Assembly: GCA_038363925.1 (NCBI GenBank)
Contig: JAQQWL010000006.1
Location: 414,501 to 478,500, forward strand
Reading direction: 5' to 3'
Origin: Apiospora phragmitis
Taxonomy: Eukaryota > Ascomycota > Sordariomycetes > Amphisphaeriales > Apiosporaceae
Length of the DNA: 64,000 bases
Shown one piece after another: positions 45,230 to 56,451 of this stretch. Within the stretch, counting starts at the first letter, position 1. Each line of letters opens with the position of its first letter. The translations under genes were made by a program, and so were the position numbers. The notes beneath the pieces are model-generated. The model was not told the origin of the DNA and made no database searches. It saw only the letters and a program-made list of their open reading frames with translations.

Positions 45230-45919
45230 ATCTATCCATCATGCTTCGCTTGGGTGATGATGAGCTGTGTCGTGGGAGAGGTGCATTCTTGGAAAGGACC
45301 ATCTATCCATCCATCTACTTGACCAGCTTTCGGAGCAATGTCAGACTGGGCGGACGCCGTGTGGATCTGTCTGATTATGTTGTACGCATGTGGAAGTGGG
45401 AATCTTCTATCATCTTAGTTTTTCATGTGTGTGGCTATTGTATTGGTGTTCAGGCACCTGGTAGCTGTTGCGGTGAGCCATATTGTGGTACCCGATGTTG
45501 ATGATATCCTATGTATGGAGCCCTTTTGTACGTATGAGAAAGTAGTAGAAGATAGTAACGTAGCCGTAACGAGCTACTCGTATTATTAATGTACTAATAC
45601 CGTTTCACCATTATGACTCTTTTCCTCGTATGCGGCGGTAAGTGTTGTGAGGTGTCAGGTGTTGTATTGTTTAGAGCCGAGACAGAAACAGGGGTGAAGA
45701 AAAGGAGGTCAGTCATTGGAGCGGTTGTACGCGGCTTGGTCTGTCGTGGGTACGTACTTTGCGCGGCTTAGGTGGGTTGGTGAATATGTAAAAGAAACAG
45801 GCGGCTTCATAGAGGAAAAAAAAATTTCAACCTCCTGAGACAAAACCTGGGAAAGGCGAGATCCAGTGTGTGGATACTAGATTGGATCGGGGCAGGTAGG
45901 TATGGGGCGAGCGTTCCAT

Positions 45920-45954
45920 CACGATTCACGATTCACGATTCACGATTCACGATA
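45920..45954 (+). repeat. Tandem heptamer repeat, CACGATT x5
   Basis: Five head-to-tail copies of CACGATT; the last differs in its final base (CACGATA). The copies are otherwise identical. The repeat lies in the spacer downstream of the alpha/beta-hydrolase gene. Confidence 0.95.
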
Positions 45955-47088
45955 CAACTAGACTTTGACACGGAGCAGTGTCGAGGATGTGCTCGGCAGG
46001 CCAGGTCTCTCAGGCGGTTCTTAGGAGAGTTCGAGAGTCTGGACCTGCGTTCTCCCTTTGCCATGCTGGTTGATGGTACCTGGCACGAGCAAGAGAAAAG
46101 ACACGGGTGCGGGCCGAGCTCTTAGATTGGCTCGACTGTTCGCGGCTACTGGAGGCTCTGTCGCATAGAGTTCCCTCAAGAGGTCTAGAAGTGTGGCTTG
46201 ATGGATACTTCTATTCAACATTCGATCGTGAGCTTTTTCCCGTCGGTGCTTCCCGCCTTTTCGCATACATATTGCCAATTGTGGGCTTGGGTAACAAGAA
46301 GGTGGGCTCGATTATTAAGCCGTCGAGAGCCGCGCTCTGTTACGCAGCAAAGGACTGAGCCGAAGTCTCCACAGTTCCCAGTCACGAAGTTTTCTTTCGA
46401 GTTTTCAGTCAATGGCAACGGTCAGACGCCTCCGTGGAAAATTTTGAAGCCATGGATATGGCCTCCAGACCGCAGTCACAGCAGTCACAGCTAGCCCAGA
46501 TTGAGCACCGTGGCCTTGTTCGTGGTGTAGAGAGACGCCTGCGATTGGTCGCATACCTTGGAACAGAGTAGAAAATTCAAAGATTCTAGTTATTAGGGGT
46601 GGGTTCACTCCATCTCAGGCAGATTCTAGCGGGCTCCAGTCTACGCGAGTAAAACAGGTGTACGGCGCGGGATTCGTGAAGTGATTTCAGCCCTGTGAGC
46701 AACAGCGGGAAAGTTGTCATGAAGATTTTCCTTCCCTTCACTATTTGCGGGCTCCATGGCCGGGATCTTCAGGGTCGCAAAGTCCTTGATTGGCTGGCGC
46801 TACAAGGTACATGCCCCGAAAGAGCGTAGCGACCGTGTGAACCCGAGACGACTCTGTCCAACGCTCCTTTTCCATCCAGGTTTTCATGCCGGCGATTCAA
46901 TGGTCACTGGGCTCTGTCGCATAGTCACCACGTCGTTCCACGTTTTACGTAAGGGCCCAAGCAGCTGACGACGGCCCAAACAGTTTACCTAATTGCAAGC
47001 AAATTTTTCCTAACAACAATACGACCAGTGGTATGTACAAGGCGAGTGAGTACTTCGTGTACATCGTATATTTGCGAGGCGAAGGAAA

Positions 47089-47096
47089 TATAAAAG
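47089..47096 (+). promoter_or_regulatory. TATA box
   Basis: TATAAAAG, 264 bp before the start codon at 47360. The following CA/TC-rich leader without ATG in frame looks like a long 5' UTR. This is a strong textbook match, unusual for this window, and suggests a highly or inducibly expressed gene. Confidence 0.6.
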
Positions 47097-47359
47097 ATGG
47101 GGGATCGCCATGGGGATACTATTTGGTTTAGAAGGTCCGAATCAGCATCAAGCATCAAACAGCTATCACAGATCATCGCATCTACGCACACAAACACATT
47201 AGCATCTTCATCATCAGCTTTATATCTCCGAAGTTCCATCTTCCTTATCTACTCTACTCCAAGTCAGCTAGTTCCAACTCAGCCAATCACAGAGCTCCGA
47301 CCTTATCTGACTTACACGCAACATCACACCACCGCCACTTCACACAACAACAAATCACA

Positions 47360-47701
47360 ATGCCTTCCGCTATCATGGCCAACACCACCAAGACCTCCGG
47401 CTCGTCTTCCGGCAAGGGCATCTGGTCGACCATCAAGCGCGCCGCCAAGGAGCACCACCAGTCCGTCAACGCCGCCTACTCCACCTTCTACGGCATGGGC
47501 ACCGCCGGCCTGCCCCCCAACAGCCAGAGCAGCAGCCGCACCAACTCGGCCGCCGCCTCGCCTGCGACCTCGCAGGCCGCCTCGCCGCACGCCTCGCCGC
47601 GCACGTCCGCGGAGCACAAGAAGCGCGCCGCTGTCCGGGCCCACCACGAGAGCCTCAGTGCCTCCGTCTGGGGTCTCTACGGCGCCAGCAACGCCCGCTA
47701 A
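47360..47701 (+). CDS. Small Ser/Ala-rich conserved fungal-type protein
   Basis: An intact single-exon protein of 113 residues, MPSAIMANTTKTSG at the start; a second ATG five codons on is equally possible. The order is a short Ser/Gly stretch, a conserved-looking helix WSTIKRAAKEHHQSVNAAYS (residues about 22-41) followed by FYGMG, a Ser/Ala/Pro-rich linker, and a second related helix KRAAVRAHHESLSASVWGLY ending GASNAR. The two helices share AA-x-HH-x-S and an aromatic-Gly end, so they may be an internal duplication. There is no signal peptide. Codon use is strongly C-ending, like a well-expressed gene, and it has a strong TATA box and a long CA-rich leader. I do not recognise a named family; function unknown. 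Confidence 0.72.
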   Translation: MPSAIMANTTKTSGSSSGKGIWSTIKRAAKEHHQSVNAAYSTFYGMGTAGLPPNSQSSSRTNSAAASPATSQAASPHASPRTSAEHKKRAAVRAHHESLSASVWGLYGASNAR

Positions 47702-48884
47702 AGCACAGAAAAAGAAGAGGCAGCTGGCGCGCCCTCTCTCTGTTTCTTCTGCTCAACAGCAGCCACTCTCGCAATACTCTCTCCGAAGCCGAGCCAAGGA
47801 GAGACAAGTGGGATGGCAAATATTATTGACATTCTTGCGAATGATACCCAAACGGACAGATAGACAGGTCCAATGGTGGAAAGAAATTATGGTGGATACT
47901 TACACATGGATACCATGGCGATTTGCTATGTAAGGCGTTGGGGATACTAAAAAAATAGGAGATAGCAAACCGCTGGGGACAGGACAGCGAGAGACGGGGA
48001 TCGTCATGACTTTGATAGAATTAACATATAATTCAACGAACTAATATTTCAACTCAAACTACTGGCTCATCTTCGATGCAATACTGATTAGTCCTGCTAT
48101 GACTTCCCGGTGGGTGGTAGTTGTACAAGAATAGCACCCTTCGTTCTGAGTCGCGATGCGATGACTAAGAAAAGGGGGATAATGCAATAGGGGTTTCCAA
48201 GACCCACTTCAAGGCTTCAAGATGACTTGTGATACAAAGCAAAGTATATGACTTCTGGTGATCGTGCTCAGGCAGTCCCCATTGCATCTTTTCAATATCA
48301 ATATTGATTGCACTTGCAATTATCGCACTCATACTCAGCTACCTACTGGTTGCGGTAACCCATGCAAATAAGCTTCGTTGTTGGTTACTTCCCGAAGCCC
48401 TAATAGGCAATAAGTTGAAGCTGATCTTTCTCAAACCCTTACTGGTATTTCCCAACACGTTTTCGAGTTCTGACTTGAATTACTACAAAGCTGATAATGC
48501 TTCAAGTATGTCAGCGGTGATTAGTCCGCGCCTGTCATATGAGGCGAGTGCCAGCTAGTAGCAACAATGTTCTCGGATATCCCCACCATTGATCCTCGAC
48601 TCTATAGACTGATCCGGAATGTCGGGCGTAAGCCATTCAGGGGGCGGCCAGCGTGGACTCGGGGGATAGAAGCCTTCCATAGCTGGCGCCGTGCATTTGC
48701 TGACAGTAGAGGGTAGGCAATACACAAGTGAATTCGAGACTTGCAAGCATTGTCAAGTGTCTCTACACGGTTTTCAGTGAGGACATGATGCCTTAGTAGT
48801 ATTCAAGGACACGAAGAAGGGCTAATATAGCGTCATTTAGCTGCGGACTCATTACAAGGGGCCAGGAAGCTCACTTGATACTAG
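47702..48884. other. Intergenic
   Basis: About 1.2 kb with no recognisable coding motif. It separates the small Ser/Ala-rich gene from the decayed AAA-ATPase fragment. Confidence 0.5.
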
Positions 48885-49295
48885 TCATTTGTTACCAAGC
48901 CCGCCAAGTCTTCGTTCTCGCGTAAAGGCATTCGCCTCATCCAGTAGAATAACGGCATTCCGCCTCCTGGTAATAGAGAATAAAGTAGATGGCCGCTCCT
49001 CAACCGGAGGTCCACCAGGAAAGGCTCTCCAGACGTGATCTTCAGCAATGGTCGCCTCGTGTGGTCTGCTATAATTACTCTCTAGTGTTATATTAGCCCT
49101 GGTTGAAAATTCGGACAGGCCCCGAAACAGTCGCATACCGGCAGTGTACGTCTTCCCAACGCCGGTTGACCCATTAAGAAGGTAACTCAGTCCACGACCC
49201 TTCTCTTGATGCAGACTATCGCACCCATTGCTGATCGCTCTATGTCCAACGAGAAAATACATGAATCGTTTCTTCTGGTAACAAGGCACGTCCAA
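48885..49295 (-). pseudogene. AAA+ ATPase fragment
   Basis: A piece of a fungal AAA+ ATPase of the large DUF-plus-AAA group. Walker A is GSTGVGKTYTAG (normally GPPGVGKT) preceded by EKGRGLSYLLN, and Walker B is NAVILLDEANAF followed by TRERR. The substituted P-loop proline, missing upstream domain and early end (GGLGNK) indicate decay. DNA upstream to about 49870 contains only short frames on the same strand that may be further remnants. Cellular role cannot be given. Confidence 0.6.
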
Positions 49296-50063
49296 TGCTA
49301 CACTGTTGTTAGCGACCTCGATGATATTAGAAATATGAAAGGAGCCCGATCCTTTATAATCCAGTAAACTGTCGAGCAGGTAAGGATGGATGTAACGAGG
49401 CCGCGGGGTAACCGCTCGGCCACAACACTTGAAAGAGCCGGCAGTGATCTCACCCTTGAGATCACCTCCGTATCCTCTACTATACGCTCAGAAACTGCCA
49501 CCTAAGCCCCGTAGGCTACCTTGAGCCAGGGCTCCGTGAAAAATACAGGCCATTACCTCCGTTGTGGAAATTTCTTGACTTACTTTGTCACCCGGATCAG
49601 ACAAAATATATATTACAGCATGGCGGCTTACTTCCACGATCTCTAAGTCCGCCTGGAACCCTGACTGGTCGTACGGTGTCGCCCGTCTCCTCGGTTTCGC
49701 GACCACCTGTACCTTCGTGAATCCGGAGGCGCTATATTCGTCGTCGGATTCTTCAGCTTCTGTGGCCTGATCACAAGCTCCGCAGCGGACCTTTTGATTT
49801 TTTTTGGTTCAGTGAGTGTCATAGATGACTCGCAGCTGGTATCTTGGGCTTCAGTGATTCTGGTATAAAACAAGTTACAACGTGCACTATAGATGGAAAT
49901 CAGTAAATGAAAAGCCGAAAACGCGTATCGTGTGCATTACCATTGAGTCCCTTCACCTGTAGCCACTTCCGACACGAAGAAGCAGCCCGGGCAGAGCTTG
50001 TTGAAAGTGTTTGGACTCCTAAGAACAAATACACTGCTGCAAATGATGCTCATACTGACTTGG
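49296..50063. other. Degenerate DNA between two pseudogenes
   Basis: Short stop-interrupted minus-strand frames, for example one around 49488-49706 with DLEIVEVSRHAVIYILSDPGD-like text in pieces, may be remnants of the AAA-ATPase gene's upstream domain. Nothing here can be assigned with confidence. Confidence 0.35.
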
Positions 50064-50955
50064 CTACCAGGGGAGCATGGCCGATTTCCATGCCATGTCG
50101 TGGCGAATGTATCGGCGCCTGCGGTGGTCTTGTAGTGTATACCGTTTCCGGGTGACACGCCAGAACCCCTGGAGGCCCTTGAAGCGCGCCCTCAAAAGAG
50201 CATCAAAAGCATCCCATGAGTCGACTAATCTCAAGGGAACTGGTGCCACACGGCCAACAGCGTCCTCGAGAGTAAACATCTCCTCGGCAATAGGTCTCTC
50301 AATGCTCAATTCCAGGCTCACGAGCCTACTGCGCAAGTCCTGATACATGAGCATGTTCATCAGAATGATCTGGCCCGCTTTGCTAAGTAGAGTGTCACTC
50401 AGGTTCTAAACGGAGCGCAGTATGAGTCGACCACTTTCGGCCCATGTAGTGACTTCATTGCGCCGGACTTCTTCATTTGATTGGAGCGTTCGTCTGGGTA
50501 ACATTTCTAATGACTTGCACAGTCGCCATGTTCAATATCGCATTTAACGATGCGCTATACCCGATCAATTTGACGCGAAACTTGTTGATATCGTCTTTCT
50601 CTGTGAGCCACATTACTTTCATCGACGTTCTCTTCAGGATATTCCCATTTCCATCTCCTAGAGAGGCCTTGTACTTGCGCAATTGCGTCGTGAACAACAC
50701 CAAGTCGGCTTGACAGCTGTCGATGGTGTTCTTCGCTACATCATAGAGTCCCTGCACGTCGGGATTTGTGGAGTGAGACTCACACAATCGGCGGGCCTGT
50801 TTAAGCGCAGCGTCAGTGGTCTCCAGCTCGCATGCTAGCGAGCGATAGTCGGCGGCTGCGCCGTGGGTGTCGCCAATCGCGTGCACAATGTCCTTGACCA
50901 TAATGCTCAAGGAGATGAAGTCGCCGAATGCGCCAAACGTTGGCGAGAAAGACAT
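50064..50955 (-). pseudogene. Decayed fungal N-terminal-helical/ULD-domain protein gene
   Basis: It opens MSFSPTFGAFGDFISLSIMV and runs as a helical bundle (DYRSLACELETTDAALKQAR, then NTIDSCQADLVLFTTQLRKY and SASLNAILNMATVQV), matching the N-terminal domain common in fungal NLR-like and ubiquitin-like-domain proteins. After TNAP (about 50480) a +1 step is needed to reach SNEEVRRNEVTTWAES. An in-frame TAG then stands where a CAG would fit (RSV-stop-NLSD). Beyond it is a ULD-type block: FTLEDAVGRVAPVPLRLVDS, WDAFDALLRARFKG and GFWRVTRKRYTLQD. One indel, one stop and no C-terminus make this a likely true pseudogene. Confidence 0.6.
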
Positions 50956-51455
50956 CTTGCAAGAAGTGGAGAACGTTGGGGGCGGATGGGAGAGAGGTCG
51001 CTTCGTTGAATTAAAAGTGATGTGTGGGCAACTTCTCACATGCAGCATAGCCACAGGCTATCCGCAAGGCACTCTTTGCACCGCGGATCATTGGGGCAGG
51101 TGTGACAAAGTCCATTTAGCCACCGAATCACAGTTCTCAGATTGGCATACCGGTATATACCCAAAACCTCCGACTACACATACATAAACGCATACACGTA
51201 CACGCATATACACATGAATCATAGACGTTGTAAACTATATGACTTGAGACAGATGCCAATGAACTACTAGTTTCAGTGCAGTCCTGTACAGAAGCCCTAA
51301 TATATCCTGGCCACAGATCAACCGCCTCTCTTGGTCTGGCGAGTCACATGGTATTCCTCAGTGACCATTATGCCATATTGGCTAGCTGATAACCGCCCCA
51401 GAATACTTTCCTCGCTTGTATTGCCAGCGGCCACGCGGCTGCTTGATATGTAAGG
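50956..51455. other. Intergenic
   Basis: About 500 bp between the ULD pseudogene start and the rhodopsin-domain gene's 3' end. It contains an imprecise ACA/CATA-rich stretch (51175-51215). No gene seen. Confidence 0.45.
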
Positions 51456-52717
51456 TCAGTTATACTCTCCTTCCACGGCGCCCTTCAAGTCATCATCGCC
51501 GCGGCCTTTTCCAGCCGATGACTCCAGAGTGCCGTCCATTGGCTTTAGCGTGCTCCCACCGAATGTGTGCATGGCAAATACGTCAGGCTCCTCATGGCGT
51601 CTCTTGTACTTGCTTCCATCGCTCGAGGTCAACTGGGTTAGGAAGCGCTTGTATAGTGGTCTGCAAACTGGTATTCCAATGCATATCATCGTGACGGCTA
51701 TCTCGGCAGCAGGCCAGACAATCAGGCCGACTGTGTCCTCTATTTCTTGGTCAGCATACAAATTTGTTTAGACAGTACGAGAAAAGGAAATTCGTGTGCC
51801 ACCTACTAAGATAGTTTTGACTAGATAGCTCGGGTACCTCCAGAGTCCGTTTGATTCCACAGGCTTCTGCACTACACTGATGGCCAGCATCGTGATCGTA
51901 TCAATAACCGCGAATAATTGCACAGCACGTAAATAACCCCCAGACTCATGCTGACAAGAATCATAACTCTCTTCCTCTTATTCATGTGGAGTTTCCATAT
52001 GAACAGCCAAGGGAACAAGGCGAAGAAGAAATCCACTATGACGCATATTACTGCCATTTTTGGTCTGGTTAGTACAAGGCCGTGTTCCATTTGATATACG
52101 GAGTCGATGAGAAGGGGAGGGATGCCATGTGTGCTTACTGCATAGTGTCATTGATACTGGGGTCGAATCAACGTGGCAGTATCCAGCGATGCGCCGATCC
52201 CACAAGTATGCGGGCGGAGTACATTGCAACCAGAAGACAAAGCAGGTTGAGATCGAAGCCCCCATGAGTGCCGCCATGGCTGTCCAGATGGCCCACGTGT
52301 GCGACCTCTCCACCACCAGGCGCAGGAGGAAGATGCCGAGCGACCACTTGGCCACAGCCATGCCGACCACGGCAAAGGTCTGGCCGATGGCTTCAAAGAG
52401 CACCGCGCGGACCGGGTCGTCGGGGTCGAGGTCGTGCATGTTCTGGCCGAATCCGTATCTGGCAGCCGTTGTAGTGAAGGCAGTGTAGCATAGGAGAAAT
52501 ACCTGCAGTTGGAAAACGCACGAAAGTTAGTGAAAGAGAACGGAGCAGGCAAAGGCATTCCCGAGTCGGTGTTCGCCGTCGGTCAACTCACAAAGGCCAG
52601 TATATAGACTTCATCATCTATGCCAAACGATTTGACGACAACCAATCGCCTGAGAACAACGAATACCAACGTGGCGGTGGCCAGGGCCCACATGACTGTA
52701 TATGGCCCACGGTCCAT
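51456..52717 (-). CDS. Fungal rhodopsin-domain (SAT1-like) membrane protein, one frameshift
   Basis: Seven-TM integral membrane protein of the fungal rhodopsin-like family (retinal binding not implied). Exons: 52717-52592, 52502-52139, 52050-51803 and 51739-51456. The family pattern is clear: VLRRLVVVKSFGIDDEVYIL in TM1-loop, YGFGQNMHDL, AKWSLGIFLLRLVVERSH, the CTPPAYLWDRRIAGYCHVDS loop, DFFFALFPWLFIWKLHMNKR and VEDTVGLIVWPAAEIAVTMI, then GIPVCRPLYKRF and a polar tail. Near 51925-51940 (GGGGGTTATTTACG on the coding strand) the frame moves back by one, from SLGVI to LRAVQLFAVIDTITM; one missing base explains it, giving 340 residues. The third intron uses donor GTGGCA. Such genes often act in sensing or sit near secondary-metabolite genes; a P450 is divergent from it. 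Confidence 0.8.
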
Positions 52718-53704
52718 CTCCTCCCATCGCCATGGTTAAGGGTGGTTGGGTGCAGGCAATTGGGGCGACCGGCTAGAGTGTACTGGAGACAGGTAATAGG
52801 TAAGCAACTCCAAGACCCAAGGTCAAAAGCCCTCTCATACCCTCTGCAGCTACCGCCCCCTTTATGTACAATTGGTAAGCCAGCGCCTACAGGGATAGGC
52901 AAAGCAGCATGCTTACAGCTTTGCTGACAGCCAGGGGGTGTGGTCATTTGTGACAGAAGATCAGGAAACACGAGCCTTGCATTTTCTAGACTAATTACCC
53001 AACCGTGGGATGGTCAACAATGATCGTGCTCTAACTTGAAGTGATCGAATGAGACTAGACTCAACATTAGTAGTGTCTGATATATCGAGTCACTCAGCAA
53101 GATACAGATTTGCTGTTGCATTCTCGGGGACCGATTGCTCATGTCTGCCAGCTTTCCTCCTGGGGTGGTAGACTTTGGGGTGACCCGTCTCCTGTCATGT
53201 TTCTACTGTTCAGACTGGTCTGGGCCGACTCCTACGAACCAAAGTTATCACTCCTCTGCAGGTACCTACATACAAGAACGTCTATTAGATATTCGCTTGG
53301 TAACGGTCAGTCTGTTTCAATGCACAGTTAACTATGCTTTAATACCACCGCAAGGTTAGAATTTGAAGTCCGGTATGACGGGAAGTGTAGCACAAGAAGA
53401 GGGGATACAGGGGTGCGGGAGCCTCTCCTGCAGCATCGTTATCCGACGTTACATTGAACCATCCCCGAGAGCGACACCCGTAACCGCAATAAGAAATGAT
53501 CGACCGTGGGTTTGTTAATATCTTGTTTACCGCAGGAGCCGCTTGCATCCTGCCTGGATGGATCGTACTTTGGACGCAAAGCCCGGGACGTCAGGTGAGG
53601 GTTGAAACTCTTCACTTCTGTTTTTTCCTTCTTCTTTTTTGTCCATTTTTGTCTCCTCATGTTTCGATTTACATTGGAACGAACGGTTTTGTCGAGAGTC
53701 TAGT
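52718..53704. other. Intergenic, divergent promoter region
   Basis: About 990 bp shared by the rhodopsin-domain gene and the P450. No coding motif was seen; T-rich DNA at 53615-53645 lies just before the P450 start. Confidence 0.5.
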
Positions 53705-55529
53705 ATGGAGGCATTTCAACTTCTAATCTCGAACCCGAGGCCGGCTCTTATAGCCCTGGTAGCTGTGCCATGCCTGACCGTGGCTGTCTGGTGGACTATT
53801 TCGTATATCGCCTCCCCGTTGCGGCAGTATCCGGGACCCTTCCTTGCTGGTTAGTAATGGTTAGTAGAAACGCCTCTGACAACTCGGAACTCTTCAGGCT
53901 CACCCAACCTTCACTCAATAGGCTGGACGAACTGGTGGCGATTCTTCCTCGTACGCACAGGTTCCTACCATATTGGCATCAAGAAGCTCCACGAGAAACA
54001 TGGGCCGGTCGTACGAATCGGTCCCAATACGCTGGATATTGACTACCCAGAGCTAAGCAAGACTTTGTGTGGTACTGACGGTAAATGGAAAAAGGTAACG
54101 TACCGTGTTCAGTCTCCAAAGGGGTCGTATCTGAAGTCGAAGGTTTTGACGATAAATCTACAGACCGAATTCTACCAGAATAACAGCGCCATCGTCAATG
54201 GTAAAATCACGTACCATCTCTTCAGTGAGACCAACCAGGCGAACCATGCCCGGATGAAGCGCCCAATCGTACAATACTACTCTGCCAGCAGCGTCCTGTC
54301 ACTGGAGCCCCTGATGGACAAAGTCATCGCAGATTTCTGTCGACACTTGGAGACGCGATTTATGGGCGACAATAGCAAAGCTTTTGACTTAGGCGAGTGG
54401 ATTGCTTTCTGTAAGTAGGAGTTCTCTCGTTGTGTCGATGTTGTTGCAGTTGCAGGGTTTATAATCATGCTCATGGAACTGCCAGGTTCGTGGGATATCA
54501 ACGTTGCTGCCTCTTATAGCCAGCGGTTTGGCTACATGGACAAGGGTCATGATTACGACCACACCATTTCCATTGCCGATAAATCACTTGACTAGTGAGT
54601 ATCTTCGATAAATTCCTCAGGTTTTTGTTCATATTCTGACAGTGGTCCGATCAGTTTCGCCGCTGTTGGGCAAATCCCCATCCTAGACTTCCTCCTGGAC
54701 AAGAACCCCGTGATGCGAGTCGGACCTCCAAATCTCGGCAACATCACCCGCATCTCCCTGGAGCACCTCATCGCCCGCCTGCAAGGCAAGGACGCCAACT
54801 TCGACCCCGAAATGCCCGAGTTCCTGCAGCACTTTGTCGACACCAAGCAGACCAGCCCGGACCTGGTGGACGACGGCATCATCATGGGCTATCTGCTGGT
54901 CAACCTTCTGGCCGGGGCCGACACCACCGCCATCATCATTCGCGCCATCTTCTACTACGCGCTGCGCGAGCCCCGCGCCTACCGCAAGCTGGAAGAGGAG
55001 ATCCTCCACGCCGCCGCCACCGTTCAGCGCCTGCCACAAGCTGCCGTACCTCGAGGCCGTGGTCCGCGAGGCCACGCGGCTGCACCCGGGCGTATACATG
55101 CTGCTGGAGCGCTACGTGCCCGCCCCCGGCCTGACCCTGCCGGACGGGCGCTTCGTGCCCGCTGGCGTCGCGGTGGGCATCAACCTGTACGTCGCGGGCC
55201 GCAACGCGTGCGTCTGGGGCGCGGACGCGGACGTGTACCGGCCGGAGCGGTGGCTGCGGGGCCATGCGCCGGGCGCCGCCGACGAGAGCGAGGACGAGTA
55301 CCGGCGGCGGCTGCGGCGCTTCCACGCGGCCGACCTAATGTTTGGCGGGGGCAGCCACGTGTGCATTGGGCGGCACCTGGCGCAGCTCGAGGTCTACAAG
55401 GTCATCGCCACCATTGTGCGGCGGTACCACGTCGAGCTCGAGGACCCGGCGCGGGAGTGGGAGGTCACGGGCAGCTGGTTTACTAGGCAGAAAGGACTGA
55501 GGTGTCGCTTACGTGTGCGTTCTAGCTAA
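53705..55529 (+). CDS. Cytochrome P450 monooxygenase, one frameshift
   Basis: Microsomal P450 of about 515 residues in five exons (53705-53849, 53922-54094, 54164-54410, 54486-54594, 54655-55529; introns 60-75 nt). The N-terminal anchor is ALIALVAVPCLTVAVWW and the hinge QYPGPFLAGWT. Then HEKHGPVVRIGPNTLDI, the C-helix AnHARMKRPIV region, the I-helix LLAGADTTAI, the K-helix EAVVREATRLHPG (Glu-x-x-Arg), VYRPERW and the heme loop FGGGSHVCIGRHLAQLE with the Cys ligand. Near 55012-55025 (CACGCCGCCGCCACC) a +1 step is needed between EEEILH and SACHKLPYLE; one extra base in the GCC run fits. It is otherwise well conserved, of the benzoate-hydroxylase/pisatin-demethylase-like style. Substrate unknown. 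Confidence 0.87.
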
Positions 55530-56451
55530 ACACCGAAAAAAGAAAAGTATGTGACCACGTCACGCATCGAGATTCGTGATAGTGGTCATCACCGTTTTCT
55601 ATTGGTTGAGGGTGGTACTAACAAGTTCTAGTTTGTTTCGCTGGAAGGGGCGATCGTCCACAGTGAGGCTACTGGATGGGTCCCGGAATCTACGTCTGGG
55701 GTTTGCTGCGGACGTGCATCGTGATTTTATAGATCAGATACCAGGGCAAATACGACAGCCAGGGCTTTCTCGGCAATGTCGGCCTTGCCGATCAAACATG
55801 CCCACTAAGCTGAGTATTTTTAATTACAGGGATCTATTCGTAGGGCTGGAATGACACTATTAGTGGTTACAGGTGCAATAGTCTCCGTTAGCGCCGGACG
55901 CTACGGAATAGCGACCCCCTTAATAAGGCTAAGCCACATGCTTCAAGTGGATACACAAGCTTTATTTCAAGCACCGGACCGAGAGACGCTGACGTAGATC
56001 CCCCGGCATTCTATTATGACGTTTAGTAAGTCGTTGCTATTGTTCTGGGGGCTCTTTCCATTCCCCGGGACTTTGGTATATGATCGGCAATAGTGACGCT
56101 ATAGGAACGTGCCAGTGTGTGGCGCGGTCGTGTGATGCCCAGAAACCATCTTCGAGCCCATGGTTTCGCGCTTCGGCCTGTGAATGCGACTATGCCCCTT
56201 TCACATCTGACAGGAGGAAGCCTGTTTCAGTACAATGCCGAACCCATGTTTTGGTCACCGCGACTCCCGTGCTCTAGTCCGATGGCGGACGCGTGGGAAA
56301 GGAGGCAATAAGAAAATAAAGTCAAAGTAGACATCCATATTTCTTCTGGCATGCCTCTCAAGTAACTACTCGCTCTTTTTACTCCCTACTCATGGAACGT
56401 TGAACGTCTCTTTGTTATTCCATTCTACCACCACAGGACGACACACTGTTC
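55530..56451. other. Intergenic
   Basis: About 920 bp between two + strand genes; no coding motif or repeat was recognised. It presumably includes the aquaporin promoter. Confidence 0.5.

Larger units (their letters stand above)
45230..47359. other. Intergenic
   Basis: About 2.1 kb between two + strand genes. It contains a heptamer tandem repeat (45920-45954) and a TATA box at 47089-47096. No coding region with conserved features was recognised. Confidence 0.5.

Noticed and set aside
47097..47933. 278-codon + strand frame overlapping the 113-residue protein
   Set aside because: It spans the 5' UTR and reads Pro/Arg/Ala-rich shadow sequence. The 47360-47701 frame has the better codon pattern and start context.
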